This document shows, one piece after another, positions 27,270 to 35,890 of a stretch of DNA of 64,000 nucleotides (positions within the stretch are counted from its first letter, which is position 1; every line of letters starts with the position of its first letter). The DNA is taken from positions 1,627,001 through 1,691,000 of the forward strand of contig CP039459.1 in NCBI GenBank assembly GCA_004843165.1, read 5' to 3'. Below the pieces are notes generated by a model that was not told the origin of the DNA, ran no database searches, and saw only the letters and a program-made list of their open reading frames with translations. The position numbers and the translations under genes were made by a program. Source of the stretch: Acetobacteraceae bacterium. GTDB taxonomy: Bacteria; Pseudomonadota; Alphaproteobacteria; Acetobacterales; Acetobacteraceae.

Positions 27270-28307
27270 TTAGGAAGCTTTTTTGAAAGATGAATAGTGG
27301 AACTTTTGGATGAAATGATTAAAAGCATTTGTAAAAATCTCTCTATCTTCTGGGCTTAAAAAATCTGTTTCACTTTCAGAAAGAGAGCCGTGACTATGGT
27401 GATTGATTCTTTTTGTAATTTCTAATTGTTGAATTTTATCTGAGCTGGACTCAGATAAAAGGGTTTTCCAACGATCATGACCCAAGAAATTAGCTGTTTT
27501 TTCTAAAAGGGTACGAAAAAGATTAAAATGATATTTTTTAAGATTGTCTTGTAGAATTGCTTTTTCTATCTCCAAAAGAATGGCGTGATGATAGAGAAAA
27601 GGGGAATCATTCTTTTGTGCTATAAAATTTATAGCGTTGTTTTCTCTAGTGCAGATAAAGGCATGCTCTTTAGCTCCATGTTCTGCGTATAAAATATTAA
27701 AAAATAGGGGATGATGCGTAGAGATAAGAAATTTTAAGCTCTTTGTTTTTTTTATAAGGGCAGATAATTTAAGGGCAATTGTAATAATACGCCCCTCATC
27801 CATCGAAGAGACAGGATCATCAATAAGGATATATTTAATTTTTTTAAATACCTCATCTTCTTTTTGTGACTCCTCCAGATTTTCTAAGAGTGTATAAAAA
27901 ATACTCCAGATAAAGACGCTTTCTTCTCCTCTAGAGATTTTTATACTTTGAGAAGCTGTGTCATCCCCCGTATTAAAGTCAAAGGAAACATGCCCTTCTA
28001 AAAAATTAAAAGAAGGTTCTAATTTAGAGGTAATGATGCTCTTAAAATTTTTAGAAATACGATTTTCTAAACCTTGCTCTTCAATAGTTTTCAATAGCCA
28101 AGATGATTTATTAAAGCCTAAGAGAGATTGTTCGTTGTCCCAATGAAATAAATCTTCCGTAAAGGCATTATAATAAAGTGTTTCTTCTGGTCTATCTTCA
28201 TAAAATAACTTTGATAACTGTGTTTTGCCCGTGCCATTGAATGCATATAAAAGCGTGACTTTGGAAGTCATTTTCTTTTTAATTTCGTGTAAAGCATTCT
28301 CAAACAT
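27270..28307 (-). CDS. prrC: PrrC-type anticodon nuclease
   Basis: This 345-residue ATPase-nuclease resembles PrrC, which is held silent by its type I restriction partner and cleaves the tRNA-Lys anticodon when phage inhibits that enzyme. The N-terminal ABC-type ATPase has Walker A AFNGTGKT (22-29), the PrrC-specific box YYNAFTEDLFHWDN (45-58), the signature ISRGEE (124-129), Walker B YILIDDP (159-165) and a switch His in STHHP. The C-terminal domain has Arg265-x3-Glu269 (LFRTLLEKTANFLG) and His306 (NHHSHGS), matching the Arg-Glu-His nuclease triad known for PrrC. Its position between hsdS and hsdR equals that in E. coli prrABCD. It is shorter than E. coli PrrC (396 residues). Function is inferred from motifs and context. 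Confidence 0.85.
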   Translation of the reverse strand: MFENALHEIKKKMTSKVTLLYAFNGTGKTQLSKLFYEDRPEETLYYNAFTEDLFHWDNEQSLLGFNKSSWLLKTIEEQGLENRISKNFKSIITSKLEPSFNFLEGHVSFDFNTGDDTASQSIKISRGEESVFIWSIFYTLLENLEESQKEDEVFKKIKYILIDDPVSSMDEGRIITIALKLSALIKKTKSLKFLISTHHPLFFNILYAEHGAKEHAFICTRENNAINFIAQKNDSPFLYHHAILLEIEKAILQDNLKKYHFNLFRTLLEKTANFLGHDRWKTLLSESSSDKIQQLEITKRINHHSHGSLSESETDFLSPEDREIFTNAFNHFIQKFHYSSFKKAS

Positions 28308-28308
28308 T

Positions 28309-29490
28309 TTAGACAGCCTCTTTAAAAGTTAAGAGCCTATCTCTGTAATATTCATATTGTTGGCGTCTTGCCTTAATTTCAGCAGGCAGGCCGTGAGAGA
28401 TGTCATTCACCAGCGCATCAAACCGATCCAAAATAGCGACAATGCGTTCTTGTTCCAAAAGTGAGGGAATGGGAAGTTTTAAGTTTTTTAAATTCTCTTG
28501 ATTGAGTTTTGGAGGTAATCCTTGAACCCATTGGCGAATATTTATCATCTGGGCTAGGTGGTATAAATAACGTAGGTTCAATCCCTGCTTAGCGGATAAA
28601 ACATGAACGTGATTATTCGCCCAGAACTTCCCTGTGGCCCAGTTTACAATTGGTGTACCTCTATCTGTCATGACGCTTCCATCCTCCCCGATAAGAAGAA
28701 AATTCCCATCAAAAATATAATTTTCTACCCAATCTTGAATACCATTAGCGCCATAATAGGGGAAATCCCCAGCTACTCTTTGAGAGCGCGTGATAGGGCG
28801 TCTTTTTGAATCTAAGATGTTGCAAACTTCACTCAAGAGTTTTATGCTTGCTTGACTTGTGTCTGAATTATAACTGAAGCTTAAAAGTTGTTCTCGGTAA
28901 TAATGATACTGCTTTTTGCGTGCTTCCAGCTCCGCTTCCAGCTCCGCTTCCAGCTCTGTAAACTGATCAAGGATAGCGGCAATCTCTTCTTGAACTTCGA
29001 GAGGGGGGATAGGAAAGGGAAATTGCTTAAATCCGTTCATATCAACAGAAGCAAAACTAGATTTTGTCGTATTTTTTAGGCACCATTCATCAAGGAGAAA
29101 ACAGTAATAGAAAATAAATTTGATATGAAATGATTTTAAAAATTTTGATTTTAAAGTAAGCGAAGTAAAGCGTTGATTACACAGGTATGGAACGGTAATA
29201 AGCGCATGTTCACCAATTGTTGCGCTGGTGGCAATAATAATTGAGTTTTTAGGAAATAATTTTCCACCTTTTACAGCTTCTTTTGTTATTTTTAGCAGTG
29301 AATTATTGAGAATATGACCATTTTTTCGTAAATCATCCATTCTAAACCAAGGAACATCACCATCAACCCAGTAATTTTGATTGCTTTTCGATGGGGTATA
29401 GCCGTTTCGTATAGTAAAAATTTCTGAAATACTTTTGAATTCAACCCCATTCGGGCAATGTTTTTGAATGAGCTGTTCAATCTTATTCAT
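28309..29490 (-). CDS. hsdS: type I restriction-modification specificity subunit HsdS
   Basis: This 393-residue subunit has two target recognition domains, about 15-160 and 215-350. Each is followed by a conserved helix of the same type, RKKQYHYYREQLLSF near 191-205 and RRQQYEYYRDRLLTF at the C-terminus. The two halves thus share the internal repeat of type I S proteins. The first helix begins with three ELEA tetrapeptides encoded by 12-bp repeats. The recognition sequence cannot be predicted from the protein. It overlaps hsdM by four bases and precedes prrC by one base. Confidence 0.95.
   Translation of the reverse strand: MNKIEQLIQKHCPNGVEFKSISEIFTIRNGYTPSKSNQNYWVDGDVPWFRMDDLRKNGHILNNSLLKITKEAVKGGKLFPKNSIIIATSATIGEHALITVPYLCNQRFTSLTLKSKFLKSFHIKFIFYYCFLLDEWCLKNTTKSSFASVDMNGFKQFPFPIPPLEVQEEIAAILDQFTELEAELEAELEARKKQYHYYREQLLSFSYNSDTSQASIKLLSEVCNILDSKRRPITRSQRVAGDFPYYGANGIQDWVENYIFDGNFLLIGEDGSVMTDRGTPIVNWATGKFWANNHVHVLSAKQGLNLRYLYHLAQMINIRQWVQGLPPKLNQENLKNLKLPIPSLLEQERIVAILDRFDALVNDISHGLPAEIKARRQQYEYYRDRLLTFKEAV
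28921..28957 (-). repeat. three 12-bp tandem repeats in hsdS
   Basis: GCTTCCAGCTCC occurs three times in a row on the plus strand starting at 28922, the third copy ending in T. On the coding strand they encode ELEA three times (residues 179-190) in the spacer helix between the recognition domains. EcoR124-type enzymes carry TAEL repeats at the same place, where a change from two to three copies lengthens the recognition spacer by one base. Confidence 0.92.
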
Positions 29491-31061
29491 GCGCTTGCCT
29501 CTTCTAGATCGGCGACAATCGCATCTATTGCACTTCTAAGTTTGGATTGCTTTTTCACAATCTCTTCAATCTCTTGATTAAGAATTTTAATATCAATCTT
29601 TTCCCGTAAATCCTCAGCCTCGACATAGGAGGAAACTGAAAGGTTAACTTCATTTTCTAAAATTTGATCATTCGGCACCAATTTGGCGAAATGGGGGATA
29701 TCTACTCTTTTTTCTAAAGCCTCTAAAATTTTTCCCTGATGTTTCTTTAAAAGGATATTTTTATTGCCTGAGCGGGAAAATTCGGAACTCGCATCAACAA
29801 AAAGCGTCTGATTGTCTGTTTTTGATTTTTTTAACGTGATGATGCAGGTGGCAATCGTCGTTCCGAAAAATAAATCGGGAGGAAGCTGAATAACGGAATC
29901 AATATAATTATTCTCAATTAAATATTGCCTGATTTTCTTTTCCGTACCGGATCGGTACAAAACCCCGGGGAACTCGACAATCGCCGCGGTTCCTGCGGTG
30001 GAAAGCCAGCTTAAAATATGCATCGTAAAGGCTAAATCTGCCTTGCTTTTCGGTGCAAGAACACCGGCAGGCGCAAACCGCCTGTCATTGATTAAAATCG
30101 GGTTACTGTCGCCCTCCCATTTGGTCGAATAGGGCGGATTGGAAACAATCGCATCAAAAGGCTGATCATCCCAATGTTTAGGCTCTATTAGCGTATCGCC
30201 ATAGGCAATATGAAAATGTTCAAAGCCAATCTCATGCAAAATCATATTCATACGACATAAATTATAGGTCGTTAAATTAACTTCCTGCCCGTAATAGCCC
30301 GATTTAATTTTGCTTTTGCCGAGGATTTTAGAAAATTTCAAAAGAAGAGAGCCGGAACCGCACGCAGGATCATAAACTTTATTCAGGCTTTTTCGGCCAT
30401 TTAAGGCAATATTCGCTAAAAGCTCAGAAACCTCTTGTGGCGTAAAGAATTCTCCGCCCGATTTTCCCGCATTGGCGGCATACATTTTAATGAGATATTC
30501 ATAGGCATCCCCGAAAACATCAATCTCATGGGCATTTTTGCCGGTGAAATTCCCTAATTCCAGATCACCGATTTCCGTTAAAAGCTTGCGAAGTTTCTCA
30601 TTTTTTTTAGAGACATTTTCGCCTAATTTAGGACTGTTTGTATCAAAATCCCGAAAGAGGTCTTTAAAATTCTCTTCGCTGGGTGTGCCGATGGCGGAGC
30701 CTTCAATATCTCTAAAAATATTGCCAAGCGTAATGTTAAAATCATTGTCTTTTTCGGCATTTTTTAAAACATTGTAAAAAAGCTGGCTCGGCAGGATAAA
30801 AAAGCCTTTTTCCGCCACGATCTCGGCTTTGATCGGCAAAGCCTCCACATCGGAAAGTGTCGCATAGTCAAAGTCTGCATTACCTGCCTGATGCTCGGCA
30901 ATATTTAGATATTTAGTGAGATTCTCGGAAAGAAAACGATAAAATAATGTACCTAAAACGTAATTTTTAAAATCCCAGCCATCGACTTGACCTCGTAAAT
31001 CATTTGCAATTTTCCATATTGTATTATGGAGTGAATCTCGTTCTTTTTGTCTATTTGTCAT
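29487..31061 (-). CDS. hsdM: type I restriction-modification methyltransferase HsdM
   Basis: The 524-residue N6-adenine methyltransferase subunit has an N-terminal helical domain (NTIWKIANDLRGQVDGWDFK) and GGEFFTPQEVSELL. The AdoMet motif is DPACGSG at 231-237 and the catalytic motif NPPY at 308-311. The C-terminus is a coiled coil that contacts HsdS. It is the first gene of the locus and starts only three bases after the ispDF stop. Any promoter of its own would have to lie inside ispDF. Confidence 0.96.
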   Translation of the reverse strand: MTNRQKERDSLHNTIWKIANDLRGQVDGWDFKNYVLGTLFYRFLSENLTKYLNIAEHQAGNADFDYATLSDVEALPIKAEIVAEKGFFILPSQLFYNVLKNAEKDNDFNITLGNIFRDIEGSAIGTPSEENFKDLFRDFDTNSPKLGENVSKKNEKLRKLLTEIGDLELGNFTGKNAHEIDVFGDAYEYLIKMYAANAGKSGGEFFTPQEVSELLANIALNGRKSLNKVYDPACGSGSLLLKFSKILGKSKIKSGYYGQEVNLTTYNLCRMNMILHEIGFEHFHIAYGDTLIEPKHWDDQPFDAIVSNPPYSTKWEGDSNPILINDRRFAPAGVLAPKSKADLAFTMHILSWLSTAGTAAIVEFPGVLYRSGTEKKIRQYLIENNYIDSVIQLPPDLFFGTTIATCIITLKKSKTDNQTLFVDASSEFSRSGNKNILLKKHQGKILEALEKRVDIPHFAKLVPNDQILENEVNLSVSSYVEAEDLREKIDIKILNQEIEEIVKKQSKLRSAIDAIVADLEEASA

Positions 31062-31064
31062 GGC

Positions 31065-32300
31065 TTAGTTTTCTTCAATATCTGGTAATAAAACGGAAAC
31101 CGTTGCAAAGCAGGCAATCCCTTCTTTACGTCCTGTAAAGCCTAATTTTTCCGTTGTGGTGGCTTTCAAAGAGATGCGTTTTGGCGAAACATCCATAATT
31201 TCTGCCATTTTTTGCATCATTTTTTCCGCATGGGGGCTAATTTTGGGCGCTTCGCAAATTAAGGTGATATCGGCATTGATAAGGCGTCCGTTTTTTTGGC
31301 GGAGAAAATCGATGGCATGTTCTAAAAATTGGCGGGAATTCGCAGATTTCCATTGATTGTCCGAAGGGGGAAAATGGCGTCCGATATCGCCTTCATTCAT
31401 TGCGCCGTACAACGCATCGCAAAGTGCATGAAGGACGACATCGGCATCAGAATGTCCTGCTAAGCCATGCGTATGGGGCACTTCAACACCGCCAAGCATA
31501 AGGGGGCGGCCGGCTTCAAAAGCATGAACGTCATAACCATTGCCAATATGTGGCAGGAGAGGGGCTGGGGAAGATGTCTGGCTAAACATTGTTTTTAAAA
31601 AATTTAAATCCTCTTCGACAGTGACTTTAATATTGCGTTCGCTGCCCTCAACGACTTTAGTTTCAAAACCGGCAGCTTCTAAAAGGGCAATATCATCAGT
31701 GCATTTATTGTTATTGTCTTTGCGGTGAAGATCAAGGAAAAGCTGAAAATGAAATCCTTGCGGTGTCTGCGCACGGCGTAAATTGTCCCTTTCAACCGTA
31801 GCGACGATGACATCATTTTCAACCCGTTTAATGGTATCTGTGACTTTTCGAGCTGGAATGGCACCGTAATAATCGTTTAAAGCTTCAAGGACATTTTCAA
31901 TACAGGCAGAAGGAACCAAGGGTCTTGCGCCGTCATGAATGAGGACAAGATCGGGGGTTTTAGAAAGACGTGAAAGCGCTTCTAAACCATTACGAACACT
32001 ATCTTGGCGTTCTGTACCGCCAGAAACAGGCGGTAGAATTTTTTTGTCTTTTGGGAGAGTCGCAACAAGTTTTTCACGATCTCCAACAGGCTGAATCAGA
32101 TCGACATAAGGCAAAAGCGCCTCAGCGGCATGATGAATAATGGGTTTACCATTGAGGAGAAGATATTGCTTAGGAAGACTGGCATTTTCTGTGTTGAGAG
32201 GGCTCTTGAGACTTTCTTTAAACCGTTTTCCCGTTCCGCCGCCGAGGAGAATAGCAGCAATATAAGGTTTGGAAGGCAAGGCAGGGGGAGCGGATGTCAT
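31065..32300 (-). CDS. ispDF: bifunctional IspD/IspF isoprenoid enzyme
   Basis: The 411-residue fusion joins two steps of the methylerythritol phosphate pathway. Residues 1-235 are IspD (CTP:methylerythritol phosphate cytidylyltransferase), with ILLGGGTGKRFKE and LIHDGARPLV. Residues 250-411 are IspF (cyclodiphosphate synthase), with GNGYDVHAF, GLAGHSDADVVLHALCDAL and KATTTEKLGFTGRKEGI. Such fusions are typical of alphaproteobacteria. The IspD nucleotide loop carries an insertion of about ten residues before LPKQYLLL. The pathway feeds hopanoids (see hpnN) and quinones. It is followed directly by hsdM. Confidence 0.95.
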   Translation of the reverse strand: MTSAPPALPSKPYIAAILLGGGTGKRFKESLKSPLNTENASLPKQYLLLNGKPIIHHAAEALLPYVDLIQPVGDREKLVATLPKDKKILPPVSGGTERQDSVRNGLEALSRLSKTPDLVLIHDGARPLVPSACIENVLEALNDYYGAIPARKVTDTIKRVENDVIVATVERDNLRRAQTPQGFHFQLFLDLHRKDNNNKCTDDIALLEAAGFETKVVEGSERNIKVTVEEDLNFLKTMFSQTSSPAPLLPHIGNGYDVHAFEAGRPLMLGGVEVPHTHGLAGHSDADVVLHALCDALYGAMNEGDIGRHFPPSDNQWKSANSRQFLEHAIDFLRQKNGRLINADITLICEAPKISPHAEKMMQKMAEIMDVSPKRISLKATTTEKLGFTGRKEGIACFATVSVLLPDIEEN

Positions 32301-32408
32301 GGCGTATCTTTTCCTAAATTCTCTATAAGATTCTTTGGGTTATGGTTCTATAATGCTTATCTTGAAACCTCATCGGAAGTATAATTCTTTTTTTATTTAG
32401 ATGAGTGC

Positions 32409-32437
32409 TTGAGTGATGGCTCTTTTTTTTATAGATT
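32409..32437 (+). promoter_or_regulatory. possible sigma-70 promoter for tRNA-Gly
   Basis: TTGAGT (32409-32414) and TAGATT (32432-32437) are separated by 17 bases, each matching the consensus at four of six positions. The tRNA gene starts 51 bases downstream. This is a sequence match only. Confidence 0.35.
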
Positions 32438-32488
32438 AAATAGACTAAGATTTCTTAAAAGAAGCGTTTTTCTCTGGTTATGAAATTA

Positions 32489-32562
32489 GCGGATGTAGTT
32501 CAATGGTAGAACGGTAGCTTCCCAAGCTGCATACGGGGGTTCGATTCCCCTCATCCGCTCCA
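32489..32562 (+). tRNA. tRNA-Gly (anticodon CCC)
   Basis: The gene folds as a cloverleaf. The acceptor stem is GCGGATG/CATCCGC, the D arm GTTC-AATGGTA-GAAC, the anticodon stem GTAGC/GCTGC with loop TTCCCAA (anticodon CCC, reading GGG) and the T arm GGGG-TTCGATT-CCCC. TCCA follows, so the CCA end is encoded. The length is 74 bases. It lies between ispDF and a lipoprotein gene, with no integrase or attachment-site duplicate nearby. Confidence 0.96.
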
Positions 32563-32595
32563 TTTTCTCCAGCTTTGAGCAATCATAAGGCAGGC

Positions 32596-32982
32596 ATGAA
32601 AAGACATTTAAAGAAGATTGGGGCAGCCACGCTTCTGGCCCTTACAATGTCTGGCTGCACCACCAATATTTTTCGTCCGAAGACGACTTTAATTTATGAG
32701 GATACGCCTTACCCTTGTCAGGTTCCGCATGGCATTGAGTTTGGTAATCTTATGGATGGTAGCGATCCGTTAGGTCTTGCAACGCTTGATATCGATAATG
32801 TTTTATCGCTCCCGATTACAGCCATTTTAGCCTCTATTAAGGTGCAGAAGCTTAAAAAACAACTCCCCGCCTGTAAGGCACGTGCAGAGGCCTTTATTGC
32901 GCAACGGGAAAAAGAGAACGAAGCGTGCCTAACACAATATAATGCAAATTGCCCCCGCTTACTCTACAATGATGGGCACTAA
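32596..32982 (+). CDS. small lipoprotein, possibly YceK/YidQ-like
   Basis: A 128-residue protein with an N-terminal KRHLKK, a hydrophobic core and the lipobox LTMSGC, so it is probably lipid-anchored in the envelope. The PYPCQ/PLGLATLDIDNVLSLPITAIL region loosely recalls the YceK/YidQ family, where a similar segment precedes a C-terminal stretch, but this is uncertain. AAGGCAGG precedes the ATG at 32596, and an upstream TTG in frame is less likely. Four further cysteines occur after the lipobox. hemN follows by 15 bases. Confidence 0.65.
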   Translation: MKRHLKKIGAATLLALTMSGCTTNIFRPKTTLIYEDTPYPCQVPHGIEFGNLMDGSDPLGLATLDIDNVLSLPITAILASIKVQKLKKQLPACKARAEAFIAQREKENEACLTQYNANCPRLLYNDGH

Positions 32983-32997
32983 AAAGGCGGATTAAAA

Positions 32998-34371
32998 ATG
33001 GTAGAACCATCCAAAAATTTTGAAGAAATTTCTTTGCTCTTAAAGCGGTATGGCGGGCTTATTCCACGCTATACCAGCTATCCGACAGCCGCACAGTTTG
33101 TTCCAGTTGCAGAGAGCAACAAGATTGAAACTTGGATTAGGGATTTGCCTAAGGGAGAGCCAATTTCTCTTTATTTTCATGTGCCTTTTTGTGATGAGCT
33201 TTGCAGTTTCTGTGCCTGTAATACGTCTGTTGTTCGGCATCAAGAGACACGTGAGGCCTATGCAGATCTGTTGCTATCAGAACTTGAACGTGTGGCAGCT
33301 TTGGCCGGAAAAGAGCATATCGTGACGCATCTTCATTGGGGAGGTGGGACACCAACAACGCTTCCCAAAGAGGCTTTGGCAAGCGTTATGGGAAAAGTCG
33401 CTCAATATTTTCAAATTGATCCGAAGGCGGAACTTTCCATTGAGCTTGATCCTCGCAATATCCCTCAAGGATGTGCCACCTATCTGAGAGAGATCGGTTT
33501 TAACCGTGTTAGTCTAGGGGTTCAAGATATTGATCCGAGCGTTCAGCAGGCTTGTGGGCGTATTCAGAGTGAAAAACAAACAGAAGATTGCGTCTCTCAA
33601 ATGCGGGATGCAGGCATTGCCTCAATCAATATTGATTTGATTTATGGCCTTCCCCGTCAAACAACCGAGAGCGTTATTCACACTGCAGAAGTTATTGCTA
33701 AATTAAAGCCGGAACGTTTAGCCGTTTTTGGTTATGCCCATGTGCCGTGGAAGCAAAAACGCCAGCAGTTAATTCCAGAAGATCAGTTGCCGGGTCTTTT
33801 AGAGCGTCTTGCACAAAGGCAAGCGATTGACGAGACTTTGCGTAAAGCGGGCTATATCGCCGTTGGTTTGGATCATTATGTCCGTCCCGAAGATACAATG
33901 GCCAAAGCAGCAGAAAAGGGTGTGCTTCGTCGCAATTTTCAAGGCTATACAACAGATAATTCAGGCGTTTTGATTGGGATGGGAGCCTCTGCGATTTCAG
34001 AATTTGCACAGGGTCTCAGTCAGAATGCACCAACGGCCTCAGCCTATAAAAAGGCGATGCTAAAGGAAGGTCTTCCTGCCTATCGTGATGTTGCCCGTAG
34101 GGGAGAGGATTTATTAAGGGCCCGTATTATTGAGCGCTTGATGTGTGATTTATCTGTTAATCTGGATGATTTTGATAAGGGAAAAGATTTTTCTAATGAG
34201 CTTAAACAGCTTGATCCTATGCTGAAAGATGGATTGGTTAAGTTAGAAGGGCGGCATATTTATGTGCTGGAGAAGGGGCGGCCTTTTATTCGTAATGTGG
34301 CAGGGATTTTTGACCAATATCTCAAAGCAGAAAAAGAAGAGGGGTCCCCACGTTATTCAAGTGCTTTTTAG
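32998..34371 (+). CDS. hemN: oxygen-independent coproporphyrinogen III oxidase
   Basis: The 457-residue radical SAM enzyme decarboxylates two propionates of coproporphyrinogen III in anaerobic or low-oxygen heme synthesis. The iron-sulfur cluster cysteines are at 65, 69 and 72 in PFCDELCSFCACN, the CxxxCxxC form of true HemN, followed by HWGGGTPTTL. The length fits HemN rather than HemW. RBS AAGGCGG precedes the ATG. It adds to hemA as the second heme gene in the window. Confidence 0.95.
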   Translation: MVEPSKNFEEISLLLKRYGGLIPRYTSYPTAAQFVPVAESNKIETWIRDLPKGEPISLYFHVPFCDELCSFCACNTSVVRHQETREAYADLLLSELERVAALAGKEHIVTHLHWGGGTPTTLPKEALASVMGKVAQYFQIDPKAELSIELDPRNIPQGCATYLREIGFNRVSLGVQDIDPSVQQACGRIQSEKQTEDCVSQMRDAGIASINIDLIYGLPRQTTESVIHTAEVIAKLKPERLAVFGYAHVPWKQKRQQLIPEDQLPGLLERLAQRQAIDETLRKAGYIAVGLDHYVRPEDTMAKAAEKGVLRRNFQGYTTDNSGVLIGMGASAISEFAQGLSQNAPTASAYKKAMLKEGLPAYRDVARRGEDLLRARIIERLMCDLSVNLDDFDKGKDFSNELKQLDPMLKDGLVKLEGRHIYVLEKGRPFIRNVAGIFDQYLKAEKEEGSPRYSSAF

Positions 34372-34483
34372 TGGAAGATTGTTTTTGTACTAAAAAATCT
34401 TTATCATTGGCTTTCTCTCGTGAGAAAATTTAAGCAGTGTCATTATTAACGAGAGTAATTAACGTAAATAGTTGAGGTTTCCT

Positions 34484-35224
34484 TTGGCAAATTCACCAGC
34501 TCTTATCAGCATTATCGTGCCGGTTTATAACGAGGCACAAAATGTTTCGAAAGTTTTCGACTCCTTGTGTCGTGCTTGGGAAGGGCGTGACGATGAATGG
34601 GAGATGATTCTTGTTGATGATAATTCTCCAGATGGCACATCAAGTGTCGCAAGAAAAATTGCTCAAGAGGATTCACGTTTACGGGTTATTCGCAGAATTG
34701 GCCGTCGTGGTTTGACATCCGCTGTTATTGAGGGAATTTTGTCTTCCTCTTCTCATTTTGTTGCGGTGATGGATGGTGACGGTCAGCATGATGAGACGAT
34801 TTTACCACGCATGTTAGATGCTCTTGTTGATGGAACAGACCTTGTCGTCGGCACACGTTATGCAAAAGGTGGTGATGCATCGGGGCTTTCCGGAAAATAT
34901 CGGGAATGGCTTTCAAAACTGGGAACCAAAGTGGCTCAAAAGGTTTCTGGTAAAAAATGCAGTGATCCTATGAGTGGTTTCTTTGCGGTTAAACGTGATT
35001 TAATTGAAGAAATTTTACCGTCTATGCGGACAAAAGGATTTAAAATTCTTTTTGAATTTTTAGCGAAATCTTCAGATACCTTGAGTATTCGTGAAGTGCC
35101 TTTCGTTTTTAAAGATCGTTTAGCTGGAGAAAGCAAATTAAGCTTTGGCGTTATTCAGGAAGCGATTATTCAAACCTTCGTCTTGCTTTTTAACCGTGTT
35201 AAAAGGCACCGAAATAAATTATAA
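34484..35224 (+). CDS. glycosyltransferase family 2, dolichol-phosphate mannosyltransferase-like
   Basis: A protein of about 246 residues. The GT-A fold is seen in SIIVPVYNEAQNVSKVF, LVDDNSPDGT, VMDGDGQHDE (the metal-binding Asp-x-Asp region) and VVGTRYAKGG. The length and the DPMSGFFAVKRDL segment match polyprenyl-phosphate mannose/glucose synthases without a membrane tail. Sugar and acceptor are unknown. GAGG six bases before the TTG at 34484 makes that the preferred start; another TTG lies at 34472. Confidence 0.85.
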   Translation: MANSPALISIIVPVYNEAQNVSKVFDSLCRAWEGRDDEWEMILVDDNSPDGTSSVARKIAQEDSRLRVIRRIGRRGLTSAVIEGILSSSSHFVAVMDGDGQHDETILPRMLDALVDGTDLVVGTRYAKGGDASGLSGKYREWLSKLGTKVAQKVSGKKCSDPMSGFFAVKRDLIEEILPSMRTKGFKILFEFLAKSSDTLSIREVPFVFKDRLAGESKLSFGVIQEAIIQTFVLLFNRVKRHRNKL

Positions 35225-35243
35225 AATTTTAGAGAGTTTATTT

Positions 35244-35819
35244 TTGAAAAAAAGATCATTTTTAGTTAGGTCCTTTTGTGGCCTAATTTTTACACTATCT
35301 CTATTTTGCCATGTCCTACCCTCTGTTGCGGTACCGGCAAAGCCTTTAAAATTAAGTCCTCAACAGACAGAAATGGCGGGATTGCTGGCAACTTACTACC
35401 GTCAAAAAGGTTGGTCTGAACATGTGGTCGCAGGGATTGTCGCAAATATTTATTTCGAGTGCTCGCTAGATCCCTCTCAGGTCAACACGAATGGCGCTTC
35501 GGGATTGGCGCAATGGCTTGGTGTTCGTAAGAAAAATTTTGTTAAGAAATATGGTGTATTGCCACATCAGGCACCTTGGAAAGATCAAGCGGATTTTATC
35601 CAGCAGGCTTTAACAGATCCGACAAGTCCTTATAAATTTGTCGGTAAAGAGTTGCTTCATTCTCAAAATGCGGCACAGGCAACTTTATATTTTGCACGTG
35701 ATTATGAGGTTCCGGGACGGAACCGAAAAGAGGCAACGATTGTTGCACAAAATCGTGCCAAAATGGCGTCCCAGTTTCAGGTTCTTTTAAAGAAATTAGG
35801 AGCACATCCTAAAAAGTAA
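35244..35819 (+). CDS. secreted phage tail-type lysozyme-fold protein
   Basis: A 191-residue product. A basic N-terminus and hydrophobic stretch form a signal peptide ending near SVAVPAKP. A phage tail lysozyme-like domain (Phage_lysozyme2 type) follows, with GIVANIYFECSLDPSQVN, the catalytic-type glutamate in FECSLDP and the GLAQWLG motif. Such domains cleave peptidoglycan glycan strands. AGAGAG seven bases before the TTG at 35244 supports this start; the frame is open upstream into the previous gene. It sits 19 bases after the glycosyltransferase and ends at a terminator. No other phage gene is near. Confidence 0.75.
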   Translation: MKKRSFLVRSFCGLIFTLSLFCHVLPSVAVPAKPLKLSPQQTEMAGLLATYYRQKGWSEHVVAGIVANIYFECSLDPSQVNTNGASGLAQWLGVRKKNFVKKYGVLPHQAPWKDQADFIQQALTDPTSPYKFVGKELLHSQNAAQATLYFARDYEVPGRNRKEATIVAQNRAKMASQFQVLLKKLGAHPKK

Positions 35820-35825
35820 ATTAAG

Positions 35826-35858
35826 AAAAAGCGCCTTACTTTATAGGGCGCTTTTTTT
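35826..35858 (+). terminator. rho-independent terminator
   Basis: AAAAAGCGCC and GGCGCTTTTT form a ten-pair stem around TTACTTTATAG, followed by a T run. It closes the glycosyltransferase-lysozyme pair and works mainly on the plus strand. Confidence 0.88.
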
Positions 35859-35890
35859 AAAAAGATTTAAATCAGGATTATTAAGTTACA

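Noticed and set aside
35244-35819. Prophage remnant suggested by the phage tail-type lysozyme
   Set aside because: No other phage gene, integrase or attachment repeat is present nearby, and such domains also occur in chromosomal proteins.
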